A stretch of DNA of 23,542 bases from Parapedobacter deserti (GTDB lineage: Bacteria; Bacteroidota; Bacteroidia; Sphingobacteriales; Sphingobacteriaceae): contig NZ_JBHRTA010000055.1 in the NCBI RefSeq assembly GCF_042646065.1, forward strand, positions 1-23,542, given 5' to 3'. Shown piece by piece: positions 1 to 7,047 of this stretch. Position numbers and translations under genes: made by a program. The notes under the pieces were generated by a model. That model searched no databases, was not told the DNA's origin, and saw nothing but the letters and a program-made list of their open reading frames with translations. Every line of letters starts with the position of its first letter. Position 1 is the stretch's first letter.

Positions 1-437
1 CGCGCAGCCGATCGGCAATGCATATACATACAACGCCATACTGGCTCCAGCACGGTGTAAGCTCGTCTCACACAACCGCTGCCTGCGTTGCAAAAGCCTG
101 ATATCGTACTACTTGATTATCCTCCAGGTTTAGGCTATTGCTTTTCGATTATTCCCCGATTGGTTGATTTCTTGCCGCTATACCAAATTATGCTTACACA
201 ACAAAAATAGAAAACGAATCGAATAAAACAAATGAATATGTATTTTTTGCAATTCGGCTGTTGGTGGCTTCAATGAAAACCTCCATTACTATTAAAACCA
301 AACATCAGTTCCGTGTTTCACCAGGATTATAAACAATGGCCGAATGTCCAGAGTTCCGTTACTGGAGTGTGTTGTTAACCCATTTACGGAGATTATTGGA
401 TTAGTTCCGCTTATAGACGGCTTGGCTTCCGATTCAT
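1..437. other. Non-coding stretch with no recognisable gene
   Basis: I found no convincing coding region, tRNA or strong hairpin here. It lies downstream of the minus-strand tail-fibre-like gene, so it probably holds that gene's 3' untranslated region. A minus-strand frame at 1-100 is open into the window edge, but its cysteine-rich translation resembles nothing I know. Positions 190-300 are AT-rich. Confidence 0.4.
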
Positions 438-1304
438 TTATCGCTGTTTCATCGCTGATTTCAGCTCTGCAATTTCCTTGTTTTGAAGTTCGCTGGTTCT
501 GTTTAGATTAATAATGTGCAATGTCAGTTCTTCTACCTTTTCTAGCAGTCTTCGGTTCATCTCGGCCAGCGCCAAGCCATCAGCCTCCACTTCTTTGGCC
601 GTGGGCATTCCGGGCAGGTGGCCGTTTTCATTGATATAAGCCTCGAGATCGGCAAGTGAAAGTAAGCGATAATCCCCTTGAAACACGTAATCCGGCCAGT
701 TTGCCATCTCAACTTTTACCTCTTTCGCGCGGATGTTGCCATTTACCGAAAGCCGTTCGGACGGTGTGGTCGTGCCAATGCCGATATTACCGTGTTGGAT
801 ATAGTGGTTTCCACTTCCTGTAAGCAACAGTCTACCCGTTGATTTCAAGTCACTCCTGGAATCCAATATTGTTCGCCAATCATGAAAAGCTCCGGTTATA
901 CCGTGCTCGTTGCTTCCGCCAGACCACGTACTAGTTCTGAAATACATTTTCTTCGTGCTCGCACCGATATAAATATTGGATTCCCAATGGCTGTTATAAC
1001 CATAGATGGCCAGTAATGTGCCGTAATTATTGTTATCGGGACTACTGCCTCCGGGCCGTCTTGTATGGTAATCGTCAAATAGCTTTATACTCATGCTTTC
1101 GAGTTGAGTTCGCGGAGCAGCGGAAAAATTATAGTTCACCAGTGGAAAAGCTAGTTGGTTCGATTTAACCGCGCCGATGACGTCCAACTTTTTCGCCGGC
1201 GAGGTTGTTCCGATTCCCACATTTCCTGTCGACGGAAATGTGTTCTGTGCTTTGCTGGCAACGAACAACATTACATAGAAAAATAGTAGTGTAATTTTTT
1301 TCAT
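438..1304 (-). CDS. Secreted tail-fibre-like protein with C-terminal coiled coil
   Basis: A 288-residue protein starting with a clear Sec signal peptide (MKKITLLFFYVMLFVASKAQ). The mature N-terminus carries the NVGIGTTSP motif seen at the start of Bacteroidota tail-fibre/S74-like proteins, repeated near residue 175 as NIGIGTTTPSERLSVNG. The middle (about 60-165) is a unique beta-rich segment rich in Gly, Asn, Ser and aromatic residues. Residues about 200-250 form a conserved module (PDYVF, then HLPGMPTAKEVEADGLALAE), followed by a heptad-like coiled coil to the C-terminus, consistent with a trimeric stalk. The start is 4 bp after the stop of the upstream paralogue, so the two are co-transcribed. 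Family knowledge: such proteins accompany RHS or surface-adhesion loci in Bacteroidota. Their exact role, and any self-cleavage, is not shown by this sequence. Confidence 0.85.
   Translation of the reverse strand: MKKITLLFFYVMLFVASKAQNTFPSTGNVGIGTTSPAKKLDVIGAVKSNQLAFPLVNYNFSAAPRTQLESMSIKLFDDYHTRRPGGSSPDNNNYGTLLAIYGYNSHWESNIYIGASTKKMYFRTSTWSGGSNEHGITGAFHDWRTILDSRSDLKSTGRLLLTGSGNHYIQHGNIGIGTTTPSERLSVNGNIRAKEVKVEMANWPDYVFQGDYRLLSLADLEAYINENGHLPGMPTAKEVEADGLALAEMNRRLLEKVEELTLHIINLNRTSELQNKEIAELKSAMKQR
516..791. repeat. Direct repeat copy A: tail-fibre C-terminal module
   Basis: This segment aligns without gaps to 1417-1692 (constant offset of 901 bp) with only scattered substitutions, many silent. 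It encodes the second GIGTTTP motif, the PDYVF/HLPGMPTAKEVEADG module and the start of the coiled coil. A second shared block covers the signal peptides (about 1245-1304 and 1950-2010). Confidence 0.85.
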
Positions 1305-1308
1305 GACG

Positions 1309-2010
1309 TCACTTATTTTTTAATTCGTTAACTTCTTGTTCCAGTAATGCCGTTTTGAGGCTTATCTCCTTAAGCTGATCCTCCAGACTATTCCTTTCCT
1401 TTTGTGCTTGAATCGAGTGCAGTGTCAGTTCCTCCACCTTTTCCAACAGTCTGCGGTTCATCTCGGCCAGCGCCAAGCCATCAGCCTCAACCTCTTTGGC
1501 AGTGGGCATTCCAGGCAGGTGGCCGTTTTCATTGATATAAGCCTCGAGATCGGCAAGTGGAAGTAAGCGATAATCCCCACGAAACACATAATCCGGCCAA
1601 TTCGCCGTTTCCACCTTTACCTCCTTTGCTCGTACGTTACCATTTACGGAAAGTCTTTCTGCAGGCGTAGTCGTGCCGATGCCGATATTGCCATTAGCTA
1701 AGATTCTCATTACACTCCTATCTGAAATAAACTGAATGTCAAATCCGTCATTTGAACCGGCCCCGCTGCCACCGATCCGCAACCGAGGCACATTACTTAG
1801 CCAGCCCACAGTCAGCGCTGCTGAGTTATTGCCTGGATTTCGAACACTAACCGAGGAGTTGGTTGTAATGATGCCGCGGACATCCAGTTCGGTTTGAGGG
1901 CTTACCGTCCCTATCCCGACATTTCCCGTCGATGGAAATGGAAATGTGTTCTGCGCTTTGCTGGCAACGAACAACATTACATAGAAAAGTAGTAGTGTAA
2001 TTTTTTTCAT
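1309..2010 (-). CDS. Secreted tail-fibre-like protein, paralogue of the downstream gene
   Basis: A 233-residue protein built like its downstream neighbour: nearly the same signal peptide, the NVGIGTVSP motif, a second NIGIGTTTPAERLSVNG motif, the PDYVF/HLPGMPTAKEVEADG module and a longer C-terminal coiled coil (SLEDQLKEISLKTALLEQEV). The middle (about 40-110) is different and shorter, centred on Gly-rich beta-strand-like sequence. The outer parts are nearly identical at the DNA level to the neighbour, which points to a recent duplication followed by replacement or divergence of the middle. Its ATG overlaps the stop codon of a short remnant ORF upstream (ATGA-type overlap), suggesting this gene was once the second or third in a series of copies. 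Function is inferred only: an exported, trimerising surface or fibre protein. Confidence 0.85.
   Translation of the reverse strand: MKKITLLLFYVMLFVASKAQNTFPFPSTGNVGIGTVSPQTELDVRGIITTNSSVSVRNPGNNSAALTVGWLSNVPRLRIGGSGAGSNDGFDIQFISDRSVMRILANGNIGIGTTTPAERLSVNGNVRAKEVKVETANWPDYVFRGDYRLLPLADLEAYINENGHLPGMPTAKEVEADGLALAEMNRRLLEKVEELTLHSIQAQKERNSLEDQLKEISLKTALLEQEVNELKNK
1417..1692. repeat. Direct repeat copy B: tail-fibre C-terminal module
   Basis: Partner of the repeat at 516-791. The high identity of the ends against unrelated middles makes these good substrates for homologous recombination between the two genes. Confidence 0.85.
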
Positions 2011-2111
2011 GGTTGTTTGTGTTTTAGTTCATTGGTGTCGATTTCAGTGAGTGTTGTTAATTCGTAGTCCGGTTCGAATACATAATCCGGCACGCTTGCA
2101 GTTCGAATCAT
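2007..2111 (-). pseudogene. 34-codon remnant of a third tail-fibre-like gene
   Basis: A short minus-strand frame from ATG at 2111 to TGA at 2007-2009 contains VPDYVFEPDYELTTLTEID. This matches the start of the conserved C-terminal module in the two downstream genes (PDYVF) and most closely the copy at the right end of the window (PDYVFEPGYELQALADVE). The rest of the module and the coiled coil are missing. The stop overlaps the next gene's start as ATGA, so it may still be translated as a leader peptide. I read it as a decayed gene end. Confidence 0.6.
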
Positions 2112-2199
2112 AATTCTATATGGTGTTTTACAGCAAATTTCGCGCTGTTCCCAACGGGATAAAGCTAAGCAACGTAAAGTTTATGCCTGGCTCATCTAG

Positions 2200-2239
2200 G
2201 CTATAAATTTGATAGCGTTAGCCTATAAATTTGATAGGC
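2200..2239. promoter_or_regulatory. Two tandem operator-like dyads 22 bp apart
   Basis: Copy 1 (2200-2216) reads GCTATAAATTTGATAGC and copy 2 (2221-2239) contains CCTATAAATTTGATAGG. Each is an inverted repeat with arms of 5-6 bp around AAATTTG. The outermost pair is G-C in one and C-G in the other, so the symmetry is kept despite base change. The 22 bp spacing places both on the same face of the helix. They lie between the fecR stop and the tail-fibre remnant, so a repressor or activator of the tail-fibre genes is the natural guess. Confidence 0.45.
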
Positions 2240-2268
2240 TGCACCTATCATGATGCACTACACCTGTC

Positions 2269-3612
2269 TCATTTTAAACCGGTATCTCCATTATCATGAC
2301 CGGCTGATGCCACCAACACGTTTCTATCCGGCATCGGCACAGGCACTGCGGGCTGCAATGGGTCCATCAGCGGGCCGCAGAAGCTGACCATACCGTCCCG
2401 CTCAACCATGAAAACATCCGCCGCGTAAAGCTGAGCATATACCTCACCCACTGGGGCCCGGTAGCAGACCGTGGCCGTTATACGTGGTCCTTCGGGTACG
2501 CACGCCATGTCCTCCACCCGGAAACCGTACCACCGGCTCATATCGGCTACGAACTCCCGCACGGGCACATTCCGGTACTCGCGCCGCATGCGGGTCCAGC
2601 CGAGTGCTTCGCGGGTATCCACACAAGCTGCACTTACGCGGATAGTCGCCGCCCCGCCCGGCGTCGTGCTACGGGTTTCCATCTTTACAGCATCGCCTGG
2701 GATACGCAGCTGCTGTTGCTCACCGCCGCCCCGTGCCAGCATCACTGTTTCCCCCTCCAGCAGGGTGGCACTTGTTTCGTTCCGGGTGGCCAATACGGTA
2801 TATTCACCGGCCGAGGTATGCAATTGACTGTTGGCCGTCTCGAGCACAAGTTTGACCGGCCGCTGCGTCTTTTCCTTTTCGCGTAGCCGTACCCACGCCT
2901 GTCCGATTAGCTTCGCATACGAAACCTCCCTATCGACGTTCCACAGCGGGTATTGCAGGGTCGAACTCGCATTCAGCCGTATTTCGCTGCCGTCCGGTAG
3001 CCGTACCAAGCATTGCTGGTAAGGAAGGGTCATAATACGGATGGCTGGTACGTCTGTGGTATCCGCCAATAGCGGATACCTTACCGGAAGCAGCGCCAGC
3101 ACGCCATCGGCATCACGCCACACTTCCACGTTGCGGATCACGCCGACGCGGCCCCGGCTCGTACGGTCTACGGTGATGCTGGTGGAGTCGCCCCACCACA
3201 CCGTGCATGCAAATTCCGATGCCGGTATTTCGCCATCGCTTACCCATACCGGGCAGTTGGTGCCTAGGTCCAGTGGCCGCGGCCTATGCGAAAGCATACG
3301 CCCACCCAACCACAGCACGAGCAGCAGCGCGGCAGCCCCGCCCAGCCATGCTGCCGCATGGCTGGGCAAAGCCATCGAACGCCCGCGGCGTTCGCATTTC
3401 CGCGCCTGTTCCAACACCGGGCGCCAATCCATAGGTGGCTTATCCGCCAGTTCATTTTCCAGCTCACAGCATACCTCCACTTCCATACGGAACCATTCCT
3501 CCTCACTATACTGCTGTTTGGCTCGGTTCAGTTCTATCTGGGCTTCTTTTGTAAGCTTTCCTGCTGCCCATTGTCTGAGCAATTTCTTGACGTGTGCTAT
3601 CGTGCTATTCAT
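2269..3612 (-). CDS. FecR-family anti-sigma factor
   Basis: A 447-residue inner-membrane protein expected to hold or activate the ECF sigma factor encoded just upstream. The cytoplasmic N-terminus (1-80) is helical and charged; a membrane segment lies at about 88-107 (AAALLLVLWLGG). The periplasmic FecR domain follows, with the family hallmark LPDGSEIRLNASSTLQYP around residues 200-220 and the later LEGETVML segment. Near the C-terminus, YRNVPVREFVADMSRWYGF fits the DUF4974 domain that ends Bacteroidota FecR proteins. It is somewhat longer than usual because of an insertion between the membrane segment and the FecR domain (about 110-185) and a Pro-rich tail. Its ATG lies inside the sigma-factor gene (8 bp overlap), consistent with translational coupling. 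Confidence 0.9.
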   Translation of the reverse strand: MNSTIAHVKKLLRQWAAGKLTKEAQIELNRAKQQYSEEEWFRMEVEVCCELENELADKPPMDWRPVLEQARKCERRGRSMALPSHAAAWLGGAAALLLVLWLGGRMLSHRPRPLDLGTNCPVWVSDGEIPASEFACTVWWGDSTSITVDRTSRGRVGVIRNVEVWRDADGVLALLPVRYPLLADTTDVPAIRIMTLPYQQCLVRLPDGSEIRLNASSTLQYPLWNVDREVSYAKLIGQAWVRLREKEKTQRPVKLVLETANSQLHTSAGEYTVLATRNETSATLLEGETVMLARGGGEQQQLRIPGDAVKMETRSTTPGGAATIRVSAACVDTREALGWTRMRREYRNVPVREFVADMSRWYGFRVEDMACVPEGPRITATVCYRAPVGEVYAQLYAADVFMVERDGMVSFCGPLMDPLQPAVPVPMPDRNVLVASAGHDNGDTGLK

Positions 3613-4213
3613 CGTTGCCTTTTTTTGAGTCGTCTTTTTTAGGCATAGATTCTTTTACATCCATCCACTGTTGCAGCTTACGCATACCCGTCAGCAACTG
3701 ATTCGCTATGGTCTGGGCCGATTTGCCCAACAGTTTCGCTATCTTCTGATTGCCTAGCCCATCGAGGTATTTCATCCGGAGTGCTTTCCGGGTTTCGGGC
3801 GGCAGGCGGGCTACGGCCTGTTTCGCTGCTTCCGTGCGCTCATCGGGCTCCAGATGGTACAGCGCGGCACTATCATCGGGCACCTGCTCATGGCTTTCCG
3901 CTAGCGGCTCCAGTTTACGGCGCTCCCTTTTCTTGAGGAAATCAAGCGCATCGTTCTTTGCGCACCGGAACAGCCAATCTTTCGGGATATCGTGCCGCGC
4001 TACAACCTCCCGTTTAAGCCAAAGTTTGATCATCGCCTCGACAGCGATATCTTCCACATCTTCGCGGTCGATTGCAGTAAATTTCATCGAGATAAAGCGC
4101 ACCAACGCCCCCCAGTACACCGAATAGATCACGCCCCAGGCCTCCTCGTCACGGCCTTTAATGCCGAGTTCCCGGAAAAGATCGGTGTTATGGTCTTTGG
4201 CGCGTCTTTCCAT
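3605..4213 (-). CDS. ECF (FecI-like) RNA polymerase sigma factor
   Basis: A 202-residue sigma-70 family member of the extracytoplasmic-function group. Region 2 is recognisable at about residues 27-95 (IDREDVEDIAVEAMIKLWLK, then IPKDWLFRCAKNDALDFLKK). Region 4 is at about 130-185 (ARLPPETRKALRMKYLDGL followed by the helix-turn-helix NQKIAKLLGKSAQTIANQ). There is no region 1.1 or 3, as expected. A highly charged tail overlaps the fecR start. Family knowledge: such pairs respond to ligand transport at the outer membrane and activate TonB-dependent receptor genes. No SusC follows directly downstream; the SusC in this window is 4 kb away, in the same direction but upstream. Confidence 0.92.
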   Translation of the reverse strand: MERRAKDHNTDLFRELGIKGRDEEAWGVIYSVYWGALVRFISMKFTAIDREDVEDIAVEAMIKLWLKREVVARHDIPKDWLFRCAKNDALDFLKKRERRKLEPLAESHEQVPDDSAALYHLEPDERTEAAKQAVARLPPETRKALRMKYLDGLGNQKIAKLLGKSAQTIANQLLTGMRKLQQWMDVKESMPKKDDSKKGNDE

Positions 4214-4261
4214 TGAAACTTATTGTGCTGTATCGTAGCGTGTTACAAAAAACATTTACCG

Positions 4262-4280
4262 AGCGATGGTATAAATCGCT
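4262..4280. promoter_or_regulatory. Small dyad upstream of the sigma factor gene
   Basis: AGCGAT (4262-4267) and ATCGCT (4275-4280) are perfect inverted arms around a 7-bp AT-rich spacer, about 50 bp upstream of the sigma-factor ATG. It could be an operator or a 5' untranslated hairpin. I could not identify a confident Bacteroidota -33/-7 promoter nearby. Confidence 0.25.
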
Positions 4281-4547
4281 TTCCCAAACCAGTTAAGGGT
4301 ATAAACGCAAGATGAAAAGGATTAACTAATTGGATTATGAACGCAGATCAAAGGTAAGGACAACCAGCCAAACAAACAAGAAAAAACGTAAATAAATAAC
4401 TGATTTTAAATACATTACATCAAACAGTGATGCTTGAATTTTATTGCCAAACTTTAGCCAAATGATACAGACATATGAAAAGAACAGCCCCCATACAAAC
4501 ACAAAGGAGTCCGGGATACGAGGTAGGTAGTGCAAGTCCCGGGATAT

Positions 4548-4588
4548 GGCCGGTCGCCGCGGGTGGAACGGCGGCCCGCCATTTTTTT
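4548..4588 (+). terminator. Terminator-like hairpin with T7 tail
   Basis: GGC and GG pair with CC and GCC around an inner TCGCCG/CGGCGG stem, with a 9-nt loop. TTTTTTT follows at 4582-4588. It lies about 260 bp upstream of the membrane-protein start, so it would act as an attenuator or as the end of a short upstream RNA. Confidence 0.5.
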
Positions 4589-4788
4589 AACGATGTGCTA
4601 AGGGGAGTACCGGCTCAGACACCCCTTTTTTCCCGGGGGTGCGAAGCATGCGGATGCTCGGATAGTCTACCCCGGAAGATGACAGACCTATCCTTTGCAC
4701 AAACCGGCGGTACTGGTAACTTTTTTTCCGGAATCCGCATGAAGGGGACGCTGAGCGCTGCGAGAGTGCGACGATATACTAGCGGCCC

Positions 4789-4824
4789 CCGGCCGGCGAG
4801 AAAACATAACCGGCCGGTGCTTTT
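4789..4824 (+). terminator. Hairpin with T run just upstream of a coding start
   Basis: Two CCGGCCGG arms (4789-4796 and 4810-4817) enclose a 13-nt loop. The sequence TGCTTTT follows. The T run ends about 20 nt before the likely ATG at 4844, a position typical of transcription attenuators. Confidence 0.45.
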
Positions 4825-4843
4825 GTATTATTCAACCTACGCA

Positions 4844-5404
4844 ATGCCTACGATTATGAGAGATAACCGACATATAAAAACGCAGAAGGTGGCAGTCGAA
4901 TTCACGCTCTATGTTGTAGCCATCGGTTTCATCGTATTGCTCGGTTTCGCCGGAACAGATAAAGTTACAAACCTAACAATGTTTCAGGATGGACTGAAAA
5001 ACTCGCCCTTCATTCCTGCCTGGGCGGCGTGGCCAGTGGCTATTACAACAGTAATCGCCTTTTATGGAATCATTATCCTGCTGTTGGTTGGCTTTTGGAA
5101 GGCCAAGATCATGGAGATTGGGCTTTGGTGCAAGACAGCATTACTATTAGCTTTCACATTGTACGTCGCGGCCATCATGACTAAAGCGCCTTACAGGCCC
5201 TGCATTTGCATCGGACTGGATGAAGGGCTAGACTTAGGATGGGGCGCCCACTTGCTACTGAATGTCGCGTTGCTGGCTTTGGCATGGCTTACAACACTAC
5301 TACATAACATATATAAGATACTTTTTGCAATAAGTGAGGCACCCTCCCAGCCTCTAAAAACGGGAAACTCTAAAAGGAAAGGAGGTATTTGTAATGAGAC
5401 GTAA
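4844..5404 (+). CDS. MauE/DoxX-like redox-associated membrane protein
   Basis: About 186 residues with four predicted membrane segments: FTLYVVAIGFIVLLGF near the N-terminus, then VAITTVIAFYGIIILLLVGF, ALLLAFTLYVAAIM and LLLNVALLALAWLTTLL. The segment PCICIGLDEGL followed by W and H matches the Cys-x-Cys region of Bacteroidota MauE-type proteins, which are thought to support periplasmic disulphide or redox chemistry. I chose ATG 4844 (ATG 4856 is also possible). The frame stays open back to 4475, but the extra 123 codons cover the hairpin-rich region and look non-coding. The stop overlaps the next gene's start by 11 bp. A redox role fits the TlpA-like thioredoxin encoded on the opposite strand at this locus. 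Family assignment is moderately sure; the substrate is unknown. Confidence 0.75.
   Translation: MPTIMRDNRHIKTQKVAVEFTLYVVAIGFIVLLGFAGTDKVTNLTMFQDGLKNSPFIPAWAAWPVAITTVIAFYGIIILLLVGFWKAKIMEIGLWCKTALLLAFTLYVAAIMTKAPYRPCICIGLDEGLDLGWGAHLLLNVALLALAWLTTLLHNIYKILFAISEAPSQPLKTGNSKRKGGICNET
5381..5386 (+). promoter_or_regulatory. Strong Shine-Dalgarno inside the upstream gene
   Basis: GGAGGT sits 7 nt upstream of the ATG at 5394 and lies within the 3' end of the membrane-protein gene. This is unusually strong for Bacteroidota and supports the start chosen for the small downstream gene. Confidence 0.6.
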
Positions 5405-5657
5405 GATTTTCAGCATAATCGCGTTGGTTGCATTCGCAGCAACCACGGGCTTTTCTATGGTCAAGACTAATCTTCAGGACGACACCATCTGGGTGTACCT
5501 GACGGGTCCCGCGGGCGCTACACAAACGCCTGATTGTGACGCAGAGTTCCAGGAAAATTGTGCTCAGCTCTACGAGTGGGACGGAACGAACATCGGCGAG
5601 CCGGTGAAAGATGAAAACAACGAAAATATTTACTTGCAAGGCCGGCGTATCCTCTAG
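5394..5657 (+). CDS. DUF6520-like small exported protein
   Basis: An 87-residue protein with an N-terminal signal-like segment (MRRKIFSIIALVAFAATTGF) and a short mature part with two cysteines (PDCDAEFQENCAQLYEW). Its size, the Bacteroidota-type leader ending in a short hydrophobic stretch, and its position right after a MauE-like gene match the DUF6520 family, whose function is not known. The start overlaps the upstream gene by 11 bp and has a strong ribosome-binding site. The two cysteines could be substrates or partners of the neighbouring redox proteins; that is inference. A palindromic terminator follows. Confidence 0.65.
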   Translation: MRRKIFSIIALVAFAATTGFSMVKTNLQDDTIWVYLTGPAGATQTPDCDAEFQENCAQLYEWDGTNIGEPVKDENNENIYLQGRRIL

Positions 5658-5685
5658 CCCCTTCGGTGAATGAACGCTGGTTTTC

Positions 5686-5713
5686 AAGGGGAGTCTGGGC
5701 CCAGACTCCCCTT
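5686..5713. terminator. Perfect 28-bp palindrome between convergent genes
   Basis: AAGGGGAGTCTGGG followed at once by its exact reverse complement. It sits in the 61-bp gap between the small exported protein (plus) and the TlpA-like gene (minus), so it probably terminates both. T runs on either side are short, and the RNA hairpin would need to open a few central bases as its loop. Confidence 0.75.
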
Positions 5714-5718
5714 TCCAC

Positions 5719-7047
5719 TCAGTTTCGGGATCCTGCTTCCACCGCATCGCGAATAATGACCATATCCAATTCCCTATTCCCTTCTACCAGCTTGAGGCCA
5801 TAATGACTGAGCCCATCATTCAGTGTTATCAGATCCGGCACATCGATAACAAGTGCTAAATCCACCGGGCTTTGGAGCTCCGTACCATCCACAAGGGGCA
5901 GGCCTTTCCGTAGCTTAGCTGGAAGGAATCCCAATAATCGGCCCACCGGCGCATGCTCCAATTGAATGGTCGCTCCAGTTTCGTCATGATAGTATGCCCG
6001 CTCTGGCCCACCGGTACTCGACGGCACCTTCGCGGAATCGATTACAACCAGCGTCAAGCACGGCACCATCCGGGATTCAACCGTAACACGGTAACCGAAA
6101 TAGGCATCCAGATCGCGCCTGAGCAAGCCCGCGGCTTCTTTCATCCGTCCGGGGGATAGTTTTGATTCATAGGAAAACAGATTTTGCTCCCGCCAAGCAT
6201 GTTTATTGGTCATTCCGCTTTCGGGTGGAATGAACCGCGCTGAGTCGGCTGTTTCCAGCACCAACCGGCTGGGGTCGGCTTTCATGCCGGAGAAGGAGTA
6301 GGCCCGGAGGTATAATTCCGATAGGGTCGCGTTAACCATCTTAATGCCAACCTGCCTGCCTGTGCCCGAATCGAAGAAAGGCCCGTCGTAGCGGCCGTCG
6401 TCCGATATTTTTGACAAAAGGGCCGAATATTGCAACAGGTTATCGAAATGCCGCCCGCCGCCCTCGTTCAGTAAAGATACGTGCCGCATATCCCCCAGAT
6501 CACGGTGCTCGCGTTTGGGCGGCAGATCTACCGCTTCTCCAGCTAGGTAGCGGGCAACCGTACTGGCGTTGGTATGGGCTGATCCAGTGATCTGCATCAC
6601 CTTTCCATCTTCATCAATCCATACGTGCGTCGGAACGGTCCGGAATTCGAAAAACCGGGTCAGCACTGTGTCGGCGATGATAGACGGTAGCTGGATATTC
6701 CGGGCCACGGCGGAACGTGCGTAGAGCTGGTCGACCTCTTCCCGCGTACTGCTGGTTACCAGAATGATCTGCAACTGGTCAGCAAAGCGCTCCTGCAACG
6801 CCTGCAGCTCGGGCATGGAAGCGATGCAGCTCGCGCAATACACCGTCCAGAAATCCAGGATGAGCAGCTTGCCGGCAAAATCCCTGAGCCGCAAAGTGGT
6901 GTCGTCATAGTTCCGCACGCTGCCCACGGCGAGATCGGGCAGGGCATCGCCGCTGCGCAGATAGGGCTGGGCATAACCGCTCACTGCCAGCAGCAAAGCG
7001 GGGAGCAGCAACTGCAACCGGCGGCCGGAGTTAGTCAGGTCAATCAT
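5719..7047 (-). CDS. Exported TlpA-like thioredoxin with DUF3738-like C-terminal region
   Basis: About 442 residues. A signal peptide (RRLQLLLPALLLAVSGYAQ) is followed by a thioredoxin/AhpC-TSA fold. DFWTVYCASCIASMPELQAL carries the CxxC redox pair (CASC), and FRTVPTHVWIDEDGKV carries the cis-proline region. The C-terminal half lacks thioredoxin features. Its end (LSHYGLKLVEGNRELDMVII) resembles DUF3738, a combination often seen beside SusC/SusD genes. I prefer ATG 7047, which gives a normal signal peptide and an 8-bp overlap with susD; ATG 7080 would add 11 residues and a 41-bp overlap. Likely role: thiol-disulphide exchange in the periplasm, linked to the SusC/SusD uptake system with which it is co-transcribed. 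Confidence 0.85.
   Translation of the reverse strand: MIDLTNSGRRLQLLLPALLLAVSGYAQPYLRSGDALPDLAVGSVRNYDDTTLRLRDFAGKLLILDFWTVYCASCIASMPELQALQERFADQLQIILVTSSTREEVDQLYARSAVARNIQLPSIIADTVLTRFFEFRTVPTHVWIDEDGKVMQITGSAHTNASTVARYLAGEAVDLPPKREHRDLGDMRHVSLLNEGGGRHFDNLLQYSALLSKISDDGRYDGPFFDSGTGRQVGIKMVNATLSELYLRAYSFSGMKADPSRLVLETADSARFIPPESGMTNKHAWREQNLFSYESKLSPGRMKEAAGLLRRDLDAYFGYRVTVESRMVPCLTLVVIDSAKVPSSTGGPERAYYHDETGATIQLEHAPVGRLLGFLPAKLRKGLPLVDGTELQSPVDLALVIDVPDLITLNDGLSHYGLKLVEGNRELDMVIIRDAVEAGSRN

Larger units (their letters stand above)
4501..4826 (+). ncRNA. Candidate structured RNA or multi-hairpin leader
   Basis: A GC-rich block between AT-rich flanks, upstream of the membrane-protein gene. 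Visible stems, 5' to 3': CCGGGA/TCCCGG (4511-4516 with 4537-4542); a composite stem 4548-4580 with core TCGCCG/CGGCGG followed by T7; AGGGG/CCCCT (4601-4605 with 4622-4626) followed by T6; ACCGG/CTGGT (4703-4707 with 4713-4717) followed by T7; and CCGGCCGG/CCGGCCGG (4789-4796 with 4810-4817) followed by T4. The frame running through it from 4475 is open into the next gene, but its translation is low-complexity and lacks the hydrophobic character of the protein, so I treat it as non-coding. I compared it by eye with RNase P RNA, tmRNA, SRP RNA, cobalamin riboswitches and group II intron domain 5 and found no match. Confidence 0.35.

Noticed and set aside
2471..3642. Several plus-strand frames opposite fecR
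   Set aside because: They are shadows of the coding strand, which has a clear FecR domain order and overlaps the sigma-factor gene in the usual way.
4335..4535. 66-codon hydrophobic frame on the minus strand
   Set aside because: It is hydrophobic mainly because the region is AT-rich. It has no recognisable family or ribosome-binding site and overlaps the start of the RNA-like leader.
4501..4826. Known RNA families: RNase P RNA, tmRNA, SRP RNA, group II intron, cobalamin riboswitch
   Set aside because: Segments such as GTGCAAGTCC recalled intron or RNase P cores, but the hallmark elements (RNase P conserved cores, tRNA-like ends, the intron domain 5 triad and tetraloop) are not there.
4475..4843. 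N-terminal 123-codon extension of the MauE-like protein
   Set aside because: The frame is open, but it runs through the GC-rich hairpins and T runs, has low-complexity composition and no family resemblance. Starts at 4844 or 4856 put the first membrane segment where it is expected.
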